Origin: Lysinibacillus sp. BPa_S21
GTDB taxonomy: Bacteria; Bacillota; Bacilli; Bacillales_A; Planococcaceae
Reading direction: 5' to 3'
Assembly: GCF_023337795.1 (NCBI RefSeq)
Contig: NZ_JALIRS010000007.1
Span: 168,419-232,418, forward strand
Length of the DNA: 64,000 nucleotides
Positions 17,774 to 26,774 of this stretch are shown piece after piece (position 1 is the first letter of the stretch; each line of letters starts with the position of its first letter). The notes under the pieces were generated by a model. It worked only from the letters and a program-made list of their open reading frames with translations, had not been told where the DNA came from and made no database searches. A program made the translations under genes and the position numbers.

Positions 17774-18682
17774 TTATTCCCTAATCCGTAAGGAAGTTTC
17801 AATTATCCTATCTAAAAGCTTTGTATAAGTTATTCCTGCCGCGGAAGCACTTTTTGGGAGTAAGCTGTTTTTTGTCATCCCTGGCAAAGTGTTAACTTCC
17901 ATTACATATGGGATTTCATCCTTGATCATCATATCGATTCGGGCATAAACACTACACTTTAATGCTTTATAGCAACCTTTTGCGGCTTCAGCAACTCGTT
18001 CATGTATTGCCGGTGGAAGTTCTACAATCTCCTCTATCGTAGCGGCATCCTCATATTTCGCCTTATAGTCAAAGAACTGCGCTGTATGTTGAATCGAAAT
18101 GATTGGAAATAGCTCGCCGTCCAAAATGGAGCATGTTATTTCTTCACCCTTTATATATTTCTCAATAATGATTTCAGAATCCCATTTGAATACTTCCTCA
18201 ACCGATCTTAGTAAGGCATCTCTATCATCAACTATTTTTACTCCTACACTGGAGCCACCCGAATTAGGCTTTACGACTAATGGATATCCCATTCTGTCTA
18301 GTTCATCCAACTGAAGCTCCTCGCTATTCGAAAGATGAAGCCAATCCGGTGTTTCAATGCCGTCATAACGTAGAATTTTTTTTGAAATATTTTTATCCAT
18401 GCAAATACTGCTTGAAAGTATACCACTTCCCGTATATGGAACACCCATAGTCTCTAGTACACCTTGAATTGTGCCATCCTCTCCAAATTTCCCATGTAGC
18501 GCTAATAAAGCAATATCGATATCTTTCACCTTTTCAATAAGCTCTGCCGTGTTATTTTCATTTAGTTTAATAGCTACCGCTTCGTATTTACTTTTATCTA
18601 AATGAGCGATCATTTCTTCCCCTGTCATGATAGAGACTTGCTTTTCCGAGGAAACGCCCCCCATAATAACGCCAACTTTCAT
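17774..18682 (-). CDS. ddl: D-alanine--D-alanine ligase
   Basis: 302 aa ATP-grasp enzyme that makes the D-Ala-D-Ala dipeptide for peptidoglycan. HGKFGEDGTIQGVLE, MGYPLVVKPNSGGSSVGVKI and a C-terminal MEVNTLPGMTKNSL with the Mg-binding Glu/Asn are all intact. The ATG at 18682 has GGGGAG 8 nt upstream and begins with the conserved MKVGVIMGGVSSE; it starts just past the stop of the MocR regulator gene, so the two are coupled. The pairing matches the DdlR-ddl locus of Brevibacillus. A second ddl near murF is usual in bacilli, so this may be an extra, regulated copy. Confidence 0.88.
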   Translation of the reverse strand: MKVGVIMGGVSSEKQVSIMTGEEMIAHLDKSKYEAVAIKLNENNTAELIEKVKDIDIALLALHGKFGEDGTIQGVLETMGVPYTGSGILSSSICMDKNISKKILRYDGIETPDWLHLSNSEELQLDELDRMGYPLVVKPNSGGSSVGVKIVDDRDALLRSVEEVFKWDSEIIIEKYIKGEEITCSILDGELFPIISIQHTAQFFDYKAKYEDAATIEEIVELPPAIHERVAEAAKGCYKALKCSVYARIDMMIKDEIPYVMEVNTLPGMTKNSLLPKSASAAGITYTKLLDRIIETSLRIRE

Positions 18683-18686
18683 ATGT

Positions 18687-20135
18687 TCAACTCCCCATTT
18701 CATTTTTCAAAGTATCACCAATAATCTTAATACCACGCACAATATCCTCTTCTTTTAGCCGAGAAAATCCTAAGCGAAATGTGTTACTGCCCTCGCCATT
18801 GCTGTAAAAAACGTCACCAGGATAAAAAACAACTCCCCTTTGATAGCACTTTTCCAATAGTGCACGGGCATTCATTCCATCTTCTAGCTCAATAAAAAGA
18901 TGAAGTCCACCATCTCCAGTCATTCTTTTGAAAGGAATATATTGTTTGCAGGCTTGACGAGCTAACTCATATTTTTTCTTATAAACGAACTTTGCTTTTT
19001 TTAAGTATTTTTCAAAATACCCATCCTGTAAATATTGATAAAGCACAGCTTGATCTAGCGTCGATGTATGAATTGTACGTGCTCTTTTCATACTTTCCAG
19101 ACAGTGGATGAGTTCCTTATCGGCTAATATCCAGCCAACTCTTAAGCCTGGAAAAAGTATTTTAGAAAAGCTACTAATATAAATAACATTGTTACCATCG
19201 CCAATAAAAGTCATTAGTGGTGCTAAATGCGCGCCTGAATAACGTAATTCCTCATTAAATCCATCCTCCACAATCGGAATTTGATATTGTGAAAAAAGCC
19301 TAATAATTTCAGTTCTTTTTTCGGAGGAGGTAACAATGCCTGTCGGATTATGGTAAGACGGGATTAAGTAAGCAAAATCAAATTCCTTTTTCGATAAACT
19401 TTTCTCAACTTGTTCAATATCGATACCGTCATCTTTCATGTCGATTCCGTGGATGTCAAATCCATGTAAGCGAAAAAGCTTTAATGCTGCATGATGAGTA
19501 GGATTTTCGCAAATAACACGTCCAGACTTTTTCGCTAAGGAAGATAACAGAATATCTAATCCTTCGGTAAAGCCATTCGTAATCAAAATATCCTTATTGG
19601 AAATATTTATCCCCTTCATTTCCATATAGTGAAGGAGGTACTCGATTAAAGGTTTATAGCCCTTTGCATATCCATAATTCAAAACGATATCTCCTTCAAG
19701 GGACATCCGGGTCAGAAAGGCTCTTTTAAAATTTTCAACATCAAAAAGCTTTTCTTCAGGGGCAACACTATTGAAGGAAATCATCCCTTTTTCCCAGTGG
19801 TTATCTTGTTTCATTAAATCTAATTCATCTGCTAACAAGGTAACGTTATTAAGCCTCTCCTTCCAATTAAATTCGATAGATGAAGCTTTCAACGTTTCGA
19901 CTTTCCCTACAAAATTCCCTTTTCCTTTCACTGCATAGATGATGCCCTCTTGTTCTAAATCTGCATATGCATTCAGTACAGTATTTCTACTGACCGATAA
20001 TAATTTACTAAGTTCACGGGTAGATGGAAGCTTCTGATGCTCCAGCAAGTGTCCCCTCATAATCATTTCTTTCAAATAATCTTTTAATTGAATATAAACC
20101 GGGCGATCATCGATAAGCTTAAAATCATTAAACAC
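18687..20135 (-). CDS. ddlR: MocR/GabR-type PLP-dependent regulator, DdlR-like
   Basis: 482 aa. An N-terminal GntR winged helix (about residues 10-75, with LPSTRELSKLLSVSRNTVLN) is fused to a type-I aminotransferase fold. The PLP-binding lysine lies in YISSFSKILFPGLRVGWI, with PSYHNPTGIV and EDGFNEEL around the cofactor. MocR regulators use PLP and an amino-acid ligand to switch transcription; DdlR in Brevibacillus controls ddl, the gene found directly downstream here. The GTG at 20135 has AGGGGG 7 nt upstream. Ligand D-alanine is inferred from context. Confidence 0.85.
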   Translation of the reverse strand: MFNDFKLIDDRPVYIQLKDYLKEMIMRGHLLEHQKLPSTRELSKLLSVSRNTVLNAYADLEQEGIIYAVKGKGNFVGKVETLKASSIEFNWKERLNNVTLLADELDLMKQDNHWEKGMISFNSVAPEEKLFDVENFKRAFLTRMSLEGDIVLNYGYAKGYKPLIEYLLHYMEMKGINISNKDILITNGFTEGLDILLSSLAKKSGRVICENPTHHAALKLFRLHGFDIHGIDMKDDGIDIEQVEKSLSKKEFDFAYLIPSYHNPTGIVTSSEKRTEIIRLFSQYQIPIVEDGFNEELRYSGAHLAPLMTFIGDGNNVIYISSFSKILFPGLRVGWILADKELIHCLESMKRARTIHTSTLDQAVLYQYLQDGYFEKYLKKAKFVYKKKYELARQACKQYIPFKRMTGDGGLHLFIELEDGMNARALLEKCYQRGVVFYPGDVFYSNGEGSNTFRLGFSRLKEEDIVRGIKIIGDTLKNEMGS

Positions 20136-20229
20136 TTTCTGTACCCCCTTGCTTTATTTTTGCATAATCGCATCTAACTCAAAAGGTCCACAGTATAGGG
20201 ATTTTCCCTTCCTTGTGGTATGGCTTCTA

Positions 20230-20290
20230 ACTCACAAAAAATGCAATCCTTCAAAATGAAGAATTGCGCCTATTATAACTGAGGATTAAA
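20230..20290 (-). promoter_or_regulatory. Promoter-like TATAAT and hairpin upstream of ddlR
   Basis: Read leftward, TTATAATAGG is followed at once by a hairpin of about 11 bp (GCAATTCTTCA with TGAAGGATTGC) and a T6 run, about 100 bp before the ddlR start. This looks like either a short terminated RNA or an attenuator in the ddlR leader. No clear -35 element is seen. Confidence 0.4.
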
Positions 20291-20530
20291 AATACATTTA
20301 TTTGAATAACGAAAAATAGTCTATCTATTAATTATATGGGATAGCCCTCCAAAAATGTTATCAATCTTTCTACCTCTCCTTCTATTCGTTTTGATACTTC
20401 CTAATGTTCATTGAAATACAAAATGTTACACTGAAAATGCTAGTATTTCTGCGTAAATGGCTGCACCGCACTTCAACAACAAAAATAAGAATATTCCCTA
20501 GAAAAAAAATGAACAAAGGGGACTATGAAC

Positions 20531-21628
20531 ATGGAAAAAATCATACTAAAAAATATTGTTAAAACATACGATGGCTGCGTAAAAGCTATATCTGATTTTA
20601 ATTTAACTATTCAAGATCGCGAGTTTATTGTACTTGTTGGTCCTTCTGGTTGTGGGAAATCTACAATGTTGAGGATGATTGCCGGCTTAGAAGAAATCTC
20701 GTCTGGTGATTTTTTAATTGATGGCAAGAAAATGAACAATGTACCATCTAAGGAACGGGATATTGCTATGGTTTTTCAAAACTACGCACTATATCCGCAT
20801 ATGACCGTCTATGATAATATGGCCTTTGGCTTAAAGCTTCGTAAGTTTTCTAAGCAGGAGATTAAAGAGCGAGTTCATAACGCAGCCGGGATTCTCGATT
20901 TAGAAAAGTATTTAGATCGCAAACCGAAAGCTCTGTCAGGCGGGCAGAGACAACGTGTAGCACTTGGTCGAGCAATCGTCCGTGATGCAAATATTTTCTT
21001 AATGGATGAGCCTTTGTCCAATTTAGATGCAAAGCTTCGCGTACAAATGCGTGCTGAAATTACAAAACTTCACCAACGCTTAAAAACGACTACGATTTAT
21101 GTAACACATGATCAGACAGAAGCGATGACAATGGCAACTCGTCTCGTTGTCATGAAAGATGGGTTAATTCAACAAATCGGGACACCTGAAGAAGTATATG
21201 AAACACCAGAGAACAAATTTGTTGGCGACTTTATAGGCTCACCATCAATGAACTTCTTTAAGGGTACTTTGCAAGAAAACGGGATTCAGATTGATGATTT
21301 GACCCTAGCTATCCCAACAGAAAAAAGTAAATTACTAAAAGAACGAGGCTATTTACACAAGGAGCTGTTTCTTGGCATTCGCCCTGAGCATATTTATGAA
21401 AAATCATCTGTAAATCACGAGCCGTTCTTCACAGCAGTTGATGCAACTATCGAAGTATCCGAATTAACAGGTGCTGAGCTAATGTTACATGCCCAATTAA
21501 ATGGTCAGCCTTATATTGCACGGGTGAACTCCGATACAAAGATTACACAGGGCCAAGTCGCTCATCTACTATTTGACATGTCGCGTGCGCATTTCTTTGA
21601 CTTAGAAACAGAAACACGCATTCAATAA
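20531..21628 (+). CDS. msmX: Sugar ABC transporter ATPase, MsmX/UgpC type
   Basis: 365 aa. The ABC ATPase domain has Walker [10 protein letters not shown], signature [14 protein letters not shown], Walker [13 protein letters not shown] and the switch His in [11 protein letters not shown]. The last third is a TOBE/OB regulatory domain with [10 protein letters not shown]. MsmX-type ATPases energise several sugar importers encoded elsewhere, which fits the lack of permease genes here. The ATG at 20531 lies about 10 nt after AAAGGGG; the ATG at 20525 is only 4 nt away. It ends in a good terminator. It is unrelated to the exporter ATPases downstream. Confidence 0.85.
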   Translation: MEKIILKNIVKTYDGCVKAISDFNLTIQDREFIVLVGPSGCGKSTMLRMIAGLEEISSGDFLIDGKKMNNVPSKERDIAMVFQNYALYPHMTVYDNMAFGLKLRKFSKQEIKERVHNAAGILDLEKYLDRKPKALSGGQRQRVALGRAIVRDANIFLMDEPLSNLDAKLRVQMRAEITKLHQRLKTTTIYVTHDQTEAMTMATRLVVMKDGLIQQIGTPEEVYETPENKFVGDFIGSPSMNFFKGTLQENGIQIDDLTLAIPTEKSKLLKERGYLHKELFLGIRPEHIYEKSSVNHEPFFTAVDATIEVSELTGAELMLHAQLNGQPYIARVNSDTKITQGQVAHLLFDMSRAHFFDLETETRIQ

Positions 21629-21795
21629 GGAGCAATAGTATCTGTTGAACTATTACGGGGTTACTCCTCCGCGCTTTCGCGTGATGTTGAGTTAGGCTTT
21701 TAAGTAAATCGGTGAAATATATGGATATTTTCTCTAAATCAATTACACTAAACATAAGATTAAGTGAAACTTCAATCTGCAAGGAATTTTTTCAT

Positions 21796-21828
21796 TCTCC
21801 CGATTAGCCTTCACTAATCGGGATTTTA
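21796..21828 (+). terminator. Terminator after msmX
   Basis: TCCCGATTAG pairs with CTAATCGGGA around a 6-nt loop, followed by TTTTAA, between msmX and the next ABC operon. Confidence 0.8.
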
Positions 21829-21890
21829 AGGGTTATCGGTACAGATAAACTACTGCCTGCACTGCGGGATAAACAGAAAGGGGCTGCAAC

Positions 21891-22667
21891 ATGGAAGAAA
21901 TCTTGACGATTACGAATTTGACGAAGAGTTATGGTAACAAGGAAATATTGAAAGGCATCGATTTACACGTCTCAAGAGGAGAAATAATTGGTTATATCGG
22001 TCCGAATGGCGCAGGTAAAAGTACAACCGTCAAAATCATTTTAGGGATAGAAGGCGATTACAGTGGAGAAGTTAAGCTTTTCGGAGAGAATATCAGCCAA
22101 GACAGCATTGAATATAAAAGGAAAATTGGCTATGTACCTGAAATAGCAGATGTTTATGATAATTTAACTGGTTATGAGTATTTAACCTTCATCGGCCAGC
22201 TTTATGGCCTTGAATTCGAAGTCGCTGCTGATAAATCAAAATCCTTAATGACATTGTTCGGTGTTGGAGAAGCCTATCATGCAAGAATATCTTCCTACTC
22301 AAAAGGGATGCGGCAAAAGCTATTAATTATCGCTAGTCTTATACATAATCCCGATTTGTTATTTTTAGATGAACCAATCAACGGATTAGATGCGAACAGT
22401 GTGATGATCTTCAAAGAAATTTTGATTCAACTAGCTGCCCAAGGTAAAACCATATTTTATTCCTCTCATATCATGGATGTTGTCGAAAAAATCAGTAGTC
22501 GTATCATCCTGCTGAATGATGGAAAAATCGCTGCCGATGGGACATTTGCCCAACTACAGGCAGACAATACTGAAGGGACTCTGGAGAAGATTTTCAACCA
22601 ACTAACAGGCTTCCATGATCATCAGGAGATTGGTGAGAAATTCGTTTCTATTGTACAAGAGGTATGA
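21891..22667 (+). CDS. ABC exporter ATPase
   Basis: 258 aa. Walker A GPNGAGKST, signature YSKGMRQKLLI, Walker B LLFLDEPINGLD and switch His (YSSHIMD) are present, the pattern of export-type single-domain ATPases such as EcsA. GAAAGGGG precedes the ATG. It is followed with a 4-bp overlap (ATGA) by a large permease, so the two form one complex. Substrate unknown; lipids, peptides or antibiotics are typical for this class. Confidence 0.85.
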   Translation: MEEILTITNLTKSYGNKEILKGIDLHVSRGEIIGYIGPNGAGKSTTVKIILGIEGDYSGEVKLFGENISQDSIEYKRKIGYVPEIADVYDNLTGYEYLTFIGQLYGLEFEVAADKSKSLMTLFGVGEAYHARISSYSKGMRQKLLIIASLIHNPDLLFLDEPINGLDANSVMIFKEILIQLAAQGKTIFYSSHIMDVVEKISSRIILLNDGKIAADGTFAQLQADNTEGTLEKIFNQLTGFHDHQEIGEKFVSIVQEV

Positions 22668-22669
22668 CT

Positions 22670-24304
22670 ATGAAAGATTTCAAAGTTCTACAACAGCTTG
22701 ATAAGATTCAATTTATTTTTGTGAAAATGGGCGTTGATTACGACAGCATGAGAAAGATCCTCCATATTAAACTAACAATGGATGAGCGTAAAGTACCAAC
22801 AATATTTAATCAATCAGCAAATAAAAACAAGGAAGAGCAAAAATATAGCTACATTAAATCTTTATGGATTTACGTTTTAATTGGACTTATGCTCATTCCT
22901 TTTATGGGATTTGGTCAAAACTATCTTTTCCAGATGAGTATTGCTTATGCCATGATTATTTTTATCATCATGACGACATTGATTTCTGATTTTTCTTCGG
23001 TACTTTTAGATGTACGGGACAGAAGTATCCTATCGACCAAGCCGATTTCTGCTAAAACAATTAATGCAGCCAAGTTCATGCATATATTCATTTACTTGAC
23101 GTATTTGACTATTGCATTTACTGCCATCCCCCTTATGGTGGGACTATATCAACAAGGGTTTGTATTCTTTATTTTAACTGTGCTCTTACTAGTTTTAATT
23201 AATATTTTTATTGTTGTATTAACCGCTATTTTATATATAGCTATTTTAAGATTCTTTGATGGTGAAAAGCTAAAAGATATCATCAATTATGTACAAATCG
23301 GCTTATCGTTAATGTTGATGATTGGCTATCAAGTTCTTATTAGGTCCTTTGAATTTGTTAATTTTGATATGGCAGTAGTGTTTCATTGGTGGAGTATTTT
23401 TCTAATCCCTATGTGGTTTGCCGCTCCTTATGAGCTACTGCTAAACGGTAACAATTCTATATTTACAGTGGTCTTCAGTATATTTGCTATCGTTATGCCA
23501 CTCATCTCGATATGGCTTTATTTAAAACTAATTCCAACCTTTGAACGTAATCTTCAAAAACTATTAAACACAAGCAAATCTAAAAAAGAAAAGAACAATC
23601 GACTTAAAACGCTTTGGTTAACAATCATTTGTAGAACTAAAGAAGAAAGAGCTTTCTATCGCTTCGCCTCTCTTATGATGAAGCAGGAGCGAGAATTCAA
23701 ACTAAAAGTATATCCATCTTTAGGCTATTCTTTTGTTATTCCATTTATTTTTATGTTTTCTTTTTCAAGGTCCGAAACGGTTGATTATGCCATTAGCATG
23801 AGCTATTTAAATATTTATTTTAGTATGCTAATTATTCCATCCGCTGTACTTTTGCTCGGACATTCGGGAAAATATAAAGCAGCTTGGATCTATAAAGTCT
23901 TTCCTATCAAAGACTATACAGATTTAAAAAAAGGTAGCTTAAAAGCATTTCTGATTAAGTTGTATATTCCATTGTATATTGTTCTAAGCATCATTTTCTG
24001 CTTCATTTTTGGTACGAGAATTATCCCAGATTTGCTAATTGTTTTAGTAGCAAGCTGCATATACACCGTCATTTGTTACATCGGCATGGGAAGCAAGATT
24101 CCTTTCACAAAGCCATATAATGAAGTTGGCGATGCTCAGAGCTGGAAAACGCTTATATTGCTTATCCCATTAGGTGCTCTAGCGGCACTGCATTACTTCC
24201 TGACTACTCATACTACTTATGGGGCAATCATTTACTTAATCGCGTTAGTCATCGCGAATTTCGTACTATGGAGGCTTGCGTTTAAGCGTATGAAAACGGC
24301 TTGA
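22670..24304 (+). CDS. Large ABC exporter permease
   Basis: 544 aa with about 12 hydrophobic segments after an N-terminal soluble stretch of about 70 residues. There is a cytoplasmic loop near the middle (about residues 290-345) rich in Lys and Arg. No substrate-binding or peptidase domain is visible. It pairs with the ATPase gene that overlaps it. An ATG at 22664 overlaps the ATPase stop, but AAGAGG is better spaced for the ATG at 22670. A damaged copy of its 3' end lies at about 25520-25737. Family-level call only. Confidence 0.75.
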   Translation: MKDFKVLQQLDKIQFIFVKMGVDYDSMRKILHIKLTMDERKVPTIFNQSANKNKEEQKYSYIKSLWIYVLIGLMLIPFMGFGQNYLFQMSIAYAMIIFIIMTTLISDFSSVLLDVRDRSILSTKPISAKTINAAKFMHIFIYLTYLTIAFTAIPLMVGLYQQGFVFFILTVLLLVLINIFIVVLTAILYIAILRFFDGEKLKDIINYVQIGLSLMLMIGYQVLIRSFEFVNFDMAVVFHWWSIFLIPMWFAAPYELLLNGNNSIFTVVFSIFAIVMPLISIWLYLKLIPTFERNLQKLLNTSKSKKEKNNRLKTLWLTIICRTKEERAFYRFASLMMKQEREFKLKVYPSLGYSFVIPFIFMFSFSRSETVDYAISMSYLNIYFSMLIIPSAVLLLGHSGKYKAAWIYKVFPIKDYTDLKKGSLKAFLIKLYIPLYIVLSIIFCFIFGTRIIPDLLIVLVASCIYTVICYIGMGSKIPFTKPYNEVGDAQSWKTLILLIPLGALAALHYFLTTHTTYGAIIYLIALVIANFVLWRLAFKRMKTA

Positions 24305-24327
24305 GCCTATGCTCAAGCCGTTTTATT
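24294..24327 (+). terminator. Terminator after the large permease
   Basis: CGGCTTGAGC (24297-24306) pairs perfectly with GCTCAAGCCG (24311-24320) around CTAT, followed by TTTTATT. A diverged copy is at 25698-25737. Confidence 0.85.
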
Positions 24328-24377
24328 ATGATCAATAATGCCTTGCGGAATCGGTTTTGTACTTTGGCATGCAGAAG

Positions 24378-24992
24378 TTAAAAAGCTTTTCTCTCATATA
24401 TATAAATAGATAGTAGCCACGACCCAATATATAAAATAATAACCGTAATGCAAGCTACAAAATACATTTGCGTTTCTTGTAACGTCAAGAACTTTCGTGC
24501 TAGTTCTCTTAAGATATCATTTATAGGAACTAGTAAACTAATTGTTAACATATAGATACCAAATAAAACACCTAAAGCAATCAATAAATAATGCGTTTTA
24601 AATTTATAGGCGATTGGAAACATGAATGATATAGCGACCATAACTAGCCCCATAATAAGCAACATCTCTTTCCATATAAAAAGACCCCCTTTTCCATGTA
24701 TGAGGAAATCCCCCGTATAAATCATGAAAATAAATATTGTTGTAAATATTAGTGAACCTATATATTTTGAACTGACAATTTCCTTTCTGGTATATGGTAG
24801 AGAATTGAGCAGCATATTAGCGTTGTCTTTTTCATCGTAAGCGAAAGTATTTAGTATAAATATTACACTATAAAGAATTCCCAAAGGTATTAGGGAGGGT
24901 ACACCTGCAAATAAATAGATTATTAAAGTAGCAATGTAAAATAAAATTATTTTCTTTTGTATTAAAACATCCTTAAGTATAAGGTTAATCAT
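24378..24992 (-). CDS. ABC-2 type permease, cassette A
   Basis: 204 aa, six hydrophobic segments, starting MINLILKDVLIQKKIILFYI. It is clearly paralogous to the permease at 26156-26770 (shared DEKDNANMLLNSLPYTRKEI, LQETQMYFVA and LSIYIYERKAF-like end). An AAGGATGG lies 7 nt before the ATG. Its own ATPase gene has been almost wholly deleted (24997-25102), so it would have to use the ATPase at 26775-27632 or be inactive. YFNE/YtrC-like permeases of this size dimerise and pair with one ATPase. Confidence 0.8.
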   Translation of the reverse strand: MINLILKDVLIQKKIILFYIATLIIYLFAGVPSLIPLGILYSVIFILNTFAYDEKDNANMLLNSLPYTRKEIVSSKYIGSLIFTTIFIFMIYTGDFLIHGKGGLFIWKEMLLIMGLVMVAISFMFPIAYKFKTHYLLIALGVLFGIYMLTISLLVPINDILRELARKFLTLQETQMYFVACITVIILYIGSWLLSIYIYERKAF

Positions 24993-24996
24993 CCAA

Positions 24997-25102
24997 TTAC
25001 CATCCTTTTTCCAATAATACAAACTATCTTCGCGTGTAGGCTTTATCATAATAATCGGATCTCCGAATATGTTCGTCCCACGATTTTTGTAGCTGTCTCC
25101 AT
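24997..25102 (-). pseudogene. Remnant of the cassette A ATPase
   Basis: Only the first two codons and about the last 30 codons are left. The stretch reading NIFGDPIIMIKPTREDSLYY aligns with NIFGDSVIMEKPTLEDIMYY at the end of the intact ATPase at 26775-27632, and both end GATGGTAA. The remaining frame no longer matches the start, so the product is lost. The nucleotide-binding domain is missing altogether. Confidence 0.8.
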
Positions 25103-25479
25103 CACTCATCCTCTGAATACAATAGCGTGAGCATTTCTTTGAGCTCTGATAAGCCAATGTTCATTTCTTTAGCATTTTGAATGGCAATCAACAGATTTTC
25201 TTCAACTACCTTTATTTTTCTTTCCCTCATCATTTCCTTATTTTGTTCAGAGATGAACGAACCTTTTCCAACAATCGAATAAATAAACCCATTTTTCTCT
25301 AGCTCTTCATAAGCGCGTTTTGTTGTAATTACGCTAATTTCTAGATCCTTTGCAAGCTGGCGCATAGACGGCAATGACTGCCCTTCTTGTAGGTCACCTG
25401 TTAAAATAAGCTTTTTGATTTGAGCATAAATCTGCTCATAAATCGGCTCTTTTGAACTGTTTGAAATAATAATTTGCAT
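25102..25479 (-). CDS. GntR-family regulator, YtrA type
   Basis: 125 aa, a winged helix (about residues 8-75: PIYEQIYAQIKKLILTGDL, LPSMRQLAKDLEISVITTKR, YSIVGKGSFIS) and a short helical tail without an effector domain, as in YtrA. YtrA-type regulators repress neighbouring ABC exporter operons and respond to cell-wall antibiotics. It sits upstream of permease A. An operator-like inverted repeat remains before cassette B instead (27704-27741), so it may act there in trans. Confidence 0.85.
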   Translation of the reverse strand: MQIIISNSSKEPIYEQIYAQIKKLILTGDLQEGQSLPSMRQLAKDLEISVITTKRAYEELEKNGFIYSIVGKGSFISEQNKEMMRERKIKVVEENLLIAIQNAKEMNIGLSELKEMLTLLYSEDE

Positions 25480-25519
25480 GCAAATACCTCTTCTTTATTT
25501 TTATGTGATCAGTACAGAA

Positions 25520-25737
25520 GACGATGGTTATTCCGTTAGCATGAACCTTTAGAATTTTTATTACGAAAATTATCTCGGTTTATTAAATATGTTAACAACA
25601 GACAGCTTGTATACTGTCATTTGTTACATCGGCATCGGAAGCCAAGGTCGGCTATACTCAGATTTTATTATATGGGACTTTTTGTTTAAGCGTACTTAAA
25701 CAGCTTGAGCCTACATCAATGGGCTCAAGCTGTTTTC
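25520..25737 (+). pseudogene. Degenerate copy of the large permease 3' end
   Basis: Short blocks match the permease gene in order: CGTTAGCATGA and TTTATT resemble about 23791-23826; ACTGTCATTTGTTACATCGG resembles 24068-24087; TTTGTTTAAGCG resembles 24279-24290; and the terminator CAGCTTGAGCC...GGCTCAAGCTG matches 24297-24320. The intervening parts are deleted and no frame is open. This is the footprint of a tandem duplication of the permease end together with the GntR-ATPase-permease cassette. Confidence 0.75.
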
Positions 25738-26061
25738 TCAAAGATTGTTGCTTTTACTTTTGGAAGTCTTGGTGAAAAAAATATCTATTATTGCATTTAT
25801 TATTCCTGGCACAAGAAGTATTAGACAAAAAAAGACAGTAAATAAATTAAAATGTGATGTGTCATAAAAAGAAAACCACTCATTGAAAATTGGGGATTTT
25901 GCAATTCTTCCGAATAGAGTTCCATCAATGTCTTTCAAATTAGGTATCCAGCCTGTTACTTCAAATGTAATAAATATTAGCTGTGACAATAAAAATGAAC
26001 CAATAAGAGATACCCACGATTTTTTCGAAAATGGATATGGATTTTTTTGTTTATCAGACAA
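25738..26061 (-). CDS. Small membrane protein, YfzA-like
   Basis: 107 aa with two hydrophobic segments (about residues 18-38 and 75-100) and a lysine/serine-rich end. The TTG at 26061 has GAGGGGG 7 nt upstream and gives LSDKQKNPYPFSKKSWVSL as N-terminus; the frame continues 11 codons further without support. It resembles YfzA-like proteins of bacilli, which have no known function. It sits between the degenerate permease copy and cassette B. Confidence 0.6.
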   Translation of the reverse strand: MSDKQKNPYPFSKKSWVSLIGSFLLSQLIFITFEVTGWIPNLKDIDGTLFGRIAKSPIFNEWFSFYDTSHFNLFTVFFCLILLVPGIINAIIDIFFTKTSKSKSNNL

Positions 26062-26155
26062 GTTATATCCCCCTCTAATTGTTATTACTCCCAAACATAT
26101 AAAGTAACCTGCTCAGTTAGTTGAAGAGCTATAATCGTTACGAAAACAGTCTATT

Positions 26156-26770
26156 TCAAAAAACCTTTCTCGTATAAATACGAATAGATAGTAGCCACGA
26201 TCCAACATATAAAATAATGATTGTAAGGATAGCTACAAAATACATTTGCGTTTCTTGTAAAGTCATGAACTTTTGTATCGATTCTCTTAATGTAACATTC
26301 AGACTAGGGGATAAAAATTTAATGATTAAAATATATATTCCAAATAAAGCACCTACAGCAATCATTAAAGATTGCGTTTTAAATTTATAAAAGATTGGCA
26401 GTATAAATGACAAAGCGACCATAACAAGACCGATAATTAGCAATATATCTTTCCATAAAAACAATACCTCTTTTCCATTTAAGAAAAAATCACCTATAGA
26501 AGTAATGAATATAATTAGTGACGTATATACCAATGCACCTATATACTTCGAACTAACGATTTCCTTTCTCGTATATGGTAGCGAATTAAGCAAAATATTA
26601 GCGTTATCTTTTTCATCATAAGCAAAGGTCTGAGTGATAAAAGCCATACTATATAAGAATCCTATCTTTACTAGGGACACCTCTATAAATAAATAAAGTA
26701 TAATTGTAGCAATGTATATTAAAATTATTTTCTTTTGAATTAAAACATCCTTAAGTATTAGATTAACCAT
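26156..26770 (-). CDS. ABC-2 type permease, cassette B
   Basis: 204 aa, six hydrophobic segments, starting MVNLILKDVLIQKKIILIYI, paralogous to permease A with identical length. The ATG at 26770 overlaps the region just after the ATPase stop (26775), with AAGGATGG as ribosome-binding site. It forms an intact ATPase-permease pair with the gene upstream. The substrate is unknown. Confidence 0.82.
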   Translation of the reverse strand: MVNLILKDVLIQKKIILIYIATIILYLFIEVSLVKIGFLYSMAFITQTFAYDEKDNANILLNSLPYTRKEIVSSKYIGALVYTSLIIFITSIGDFFLNGKEVLFLWKDILLIIGLVMVALSFILPIFYKFKTQSLMIAVGALFGIYILIIKFLSPSLNVTLRESIQKFMTLQETQMYFVAILTIIILYVGSWLLSIRIYTRKVF

Positions 26771-26774
26771 CCCA

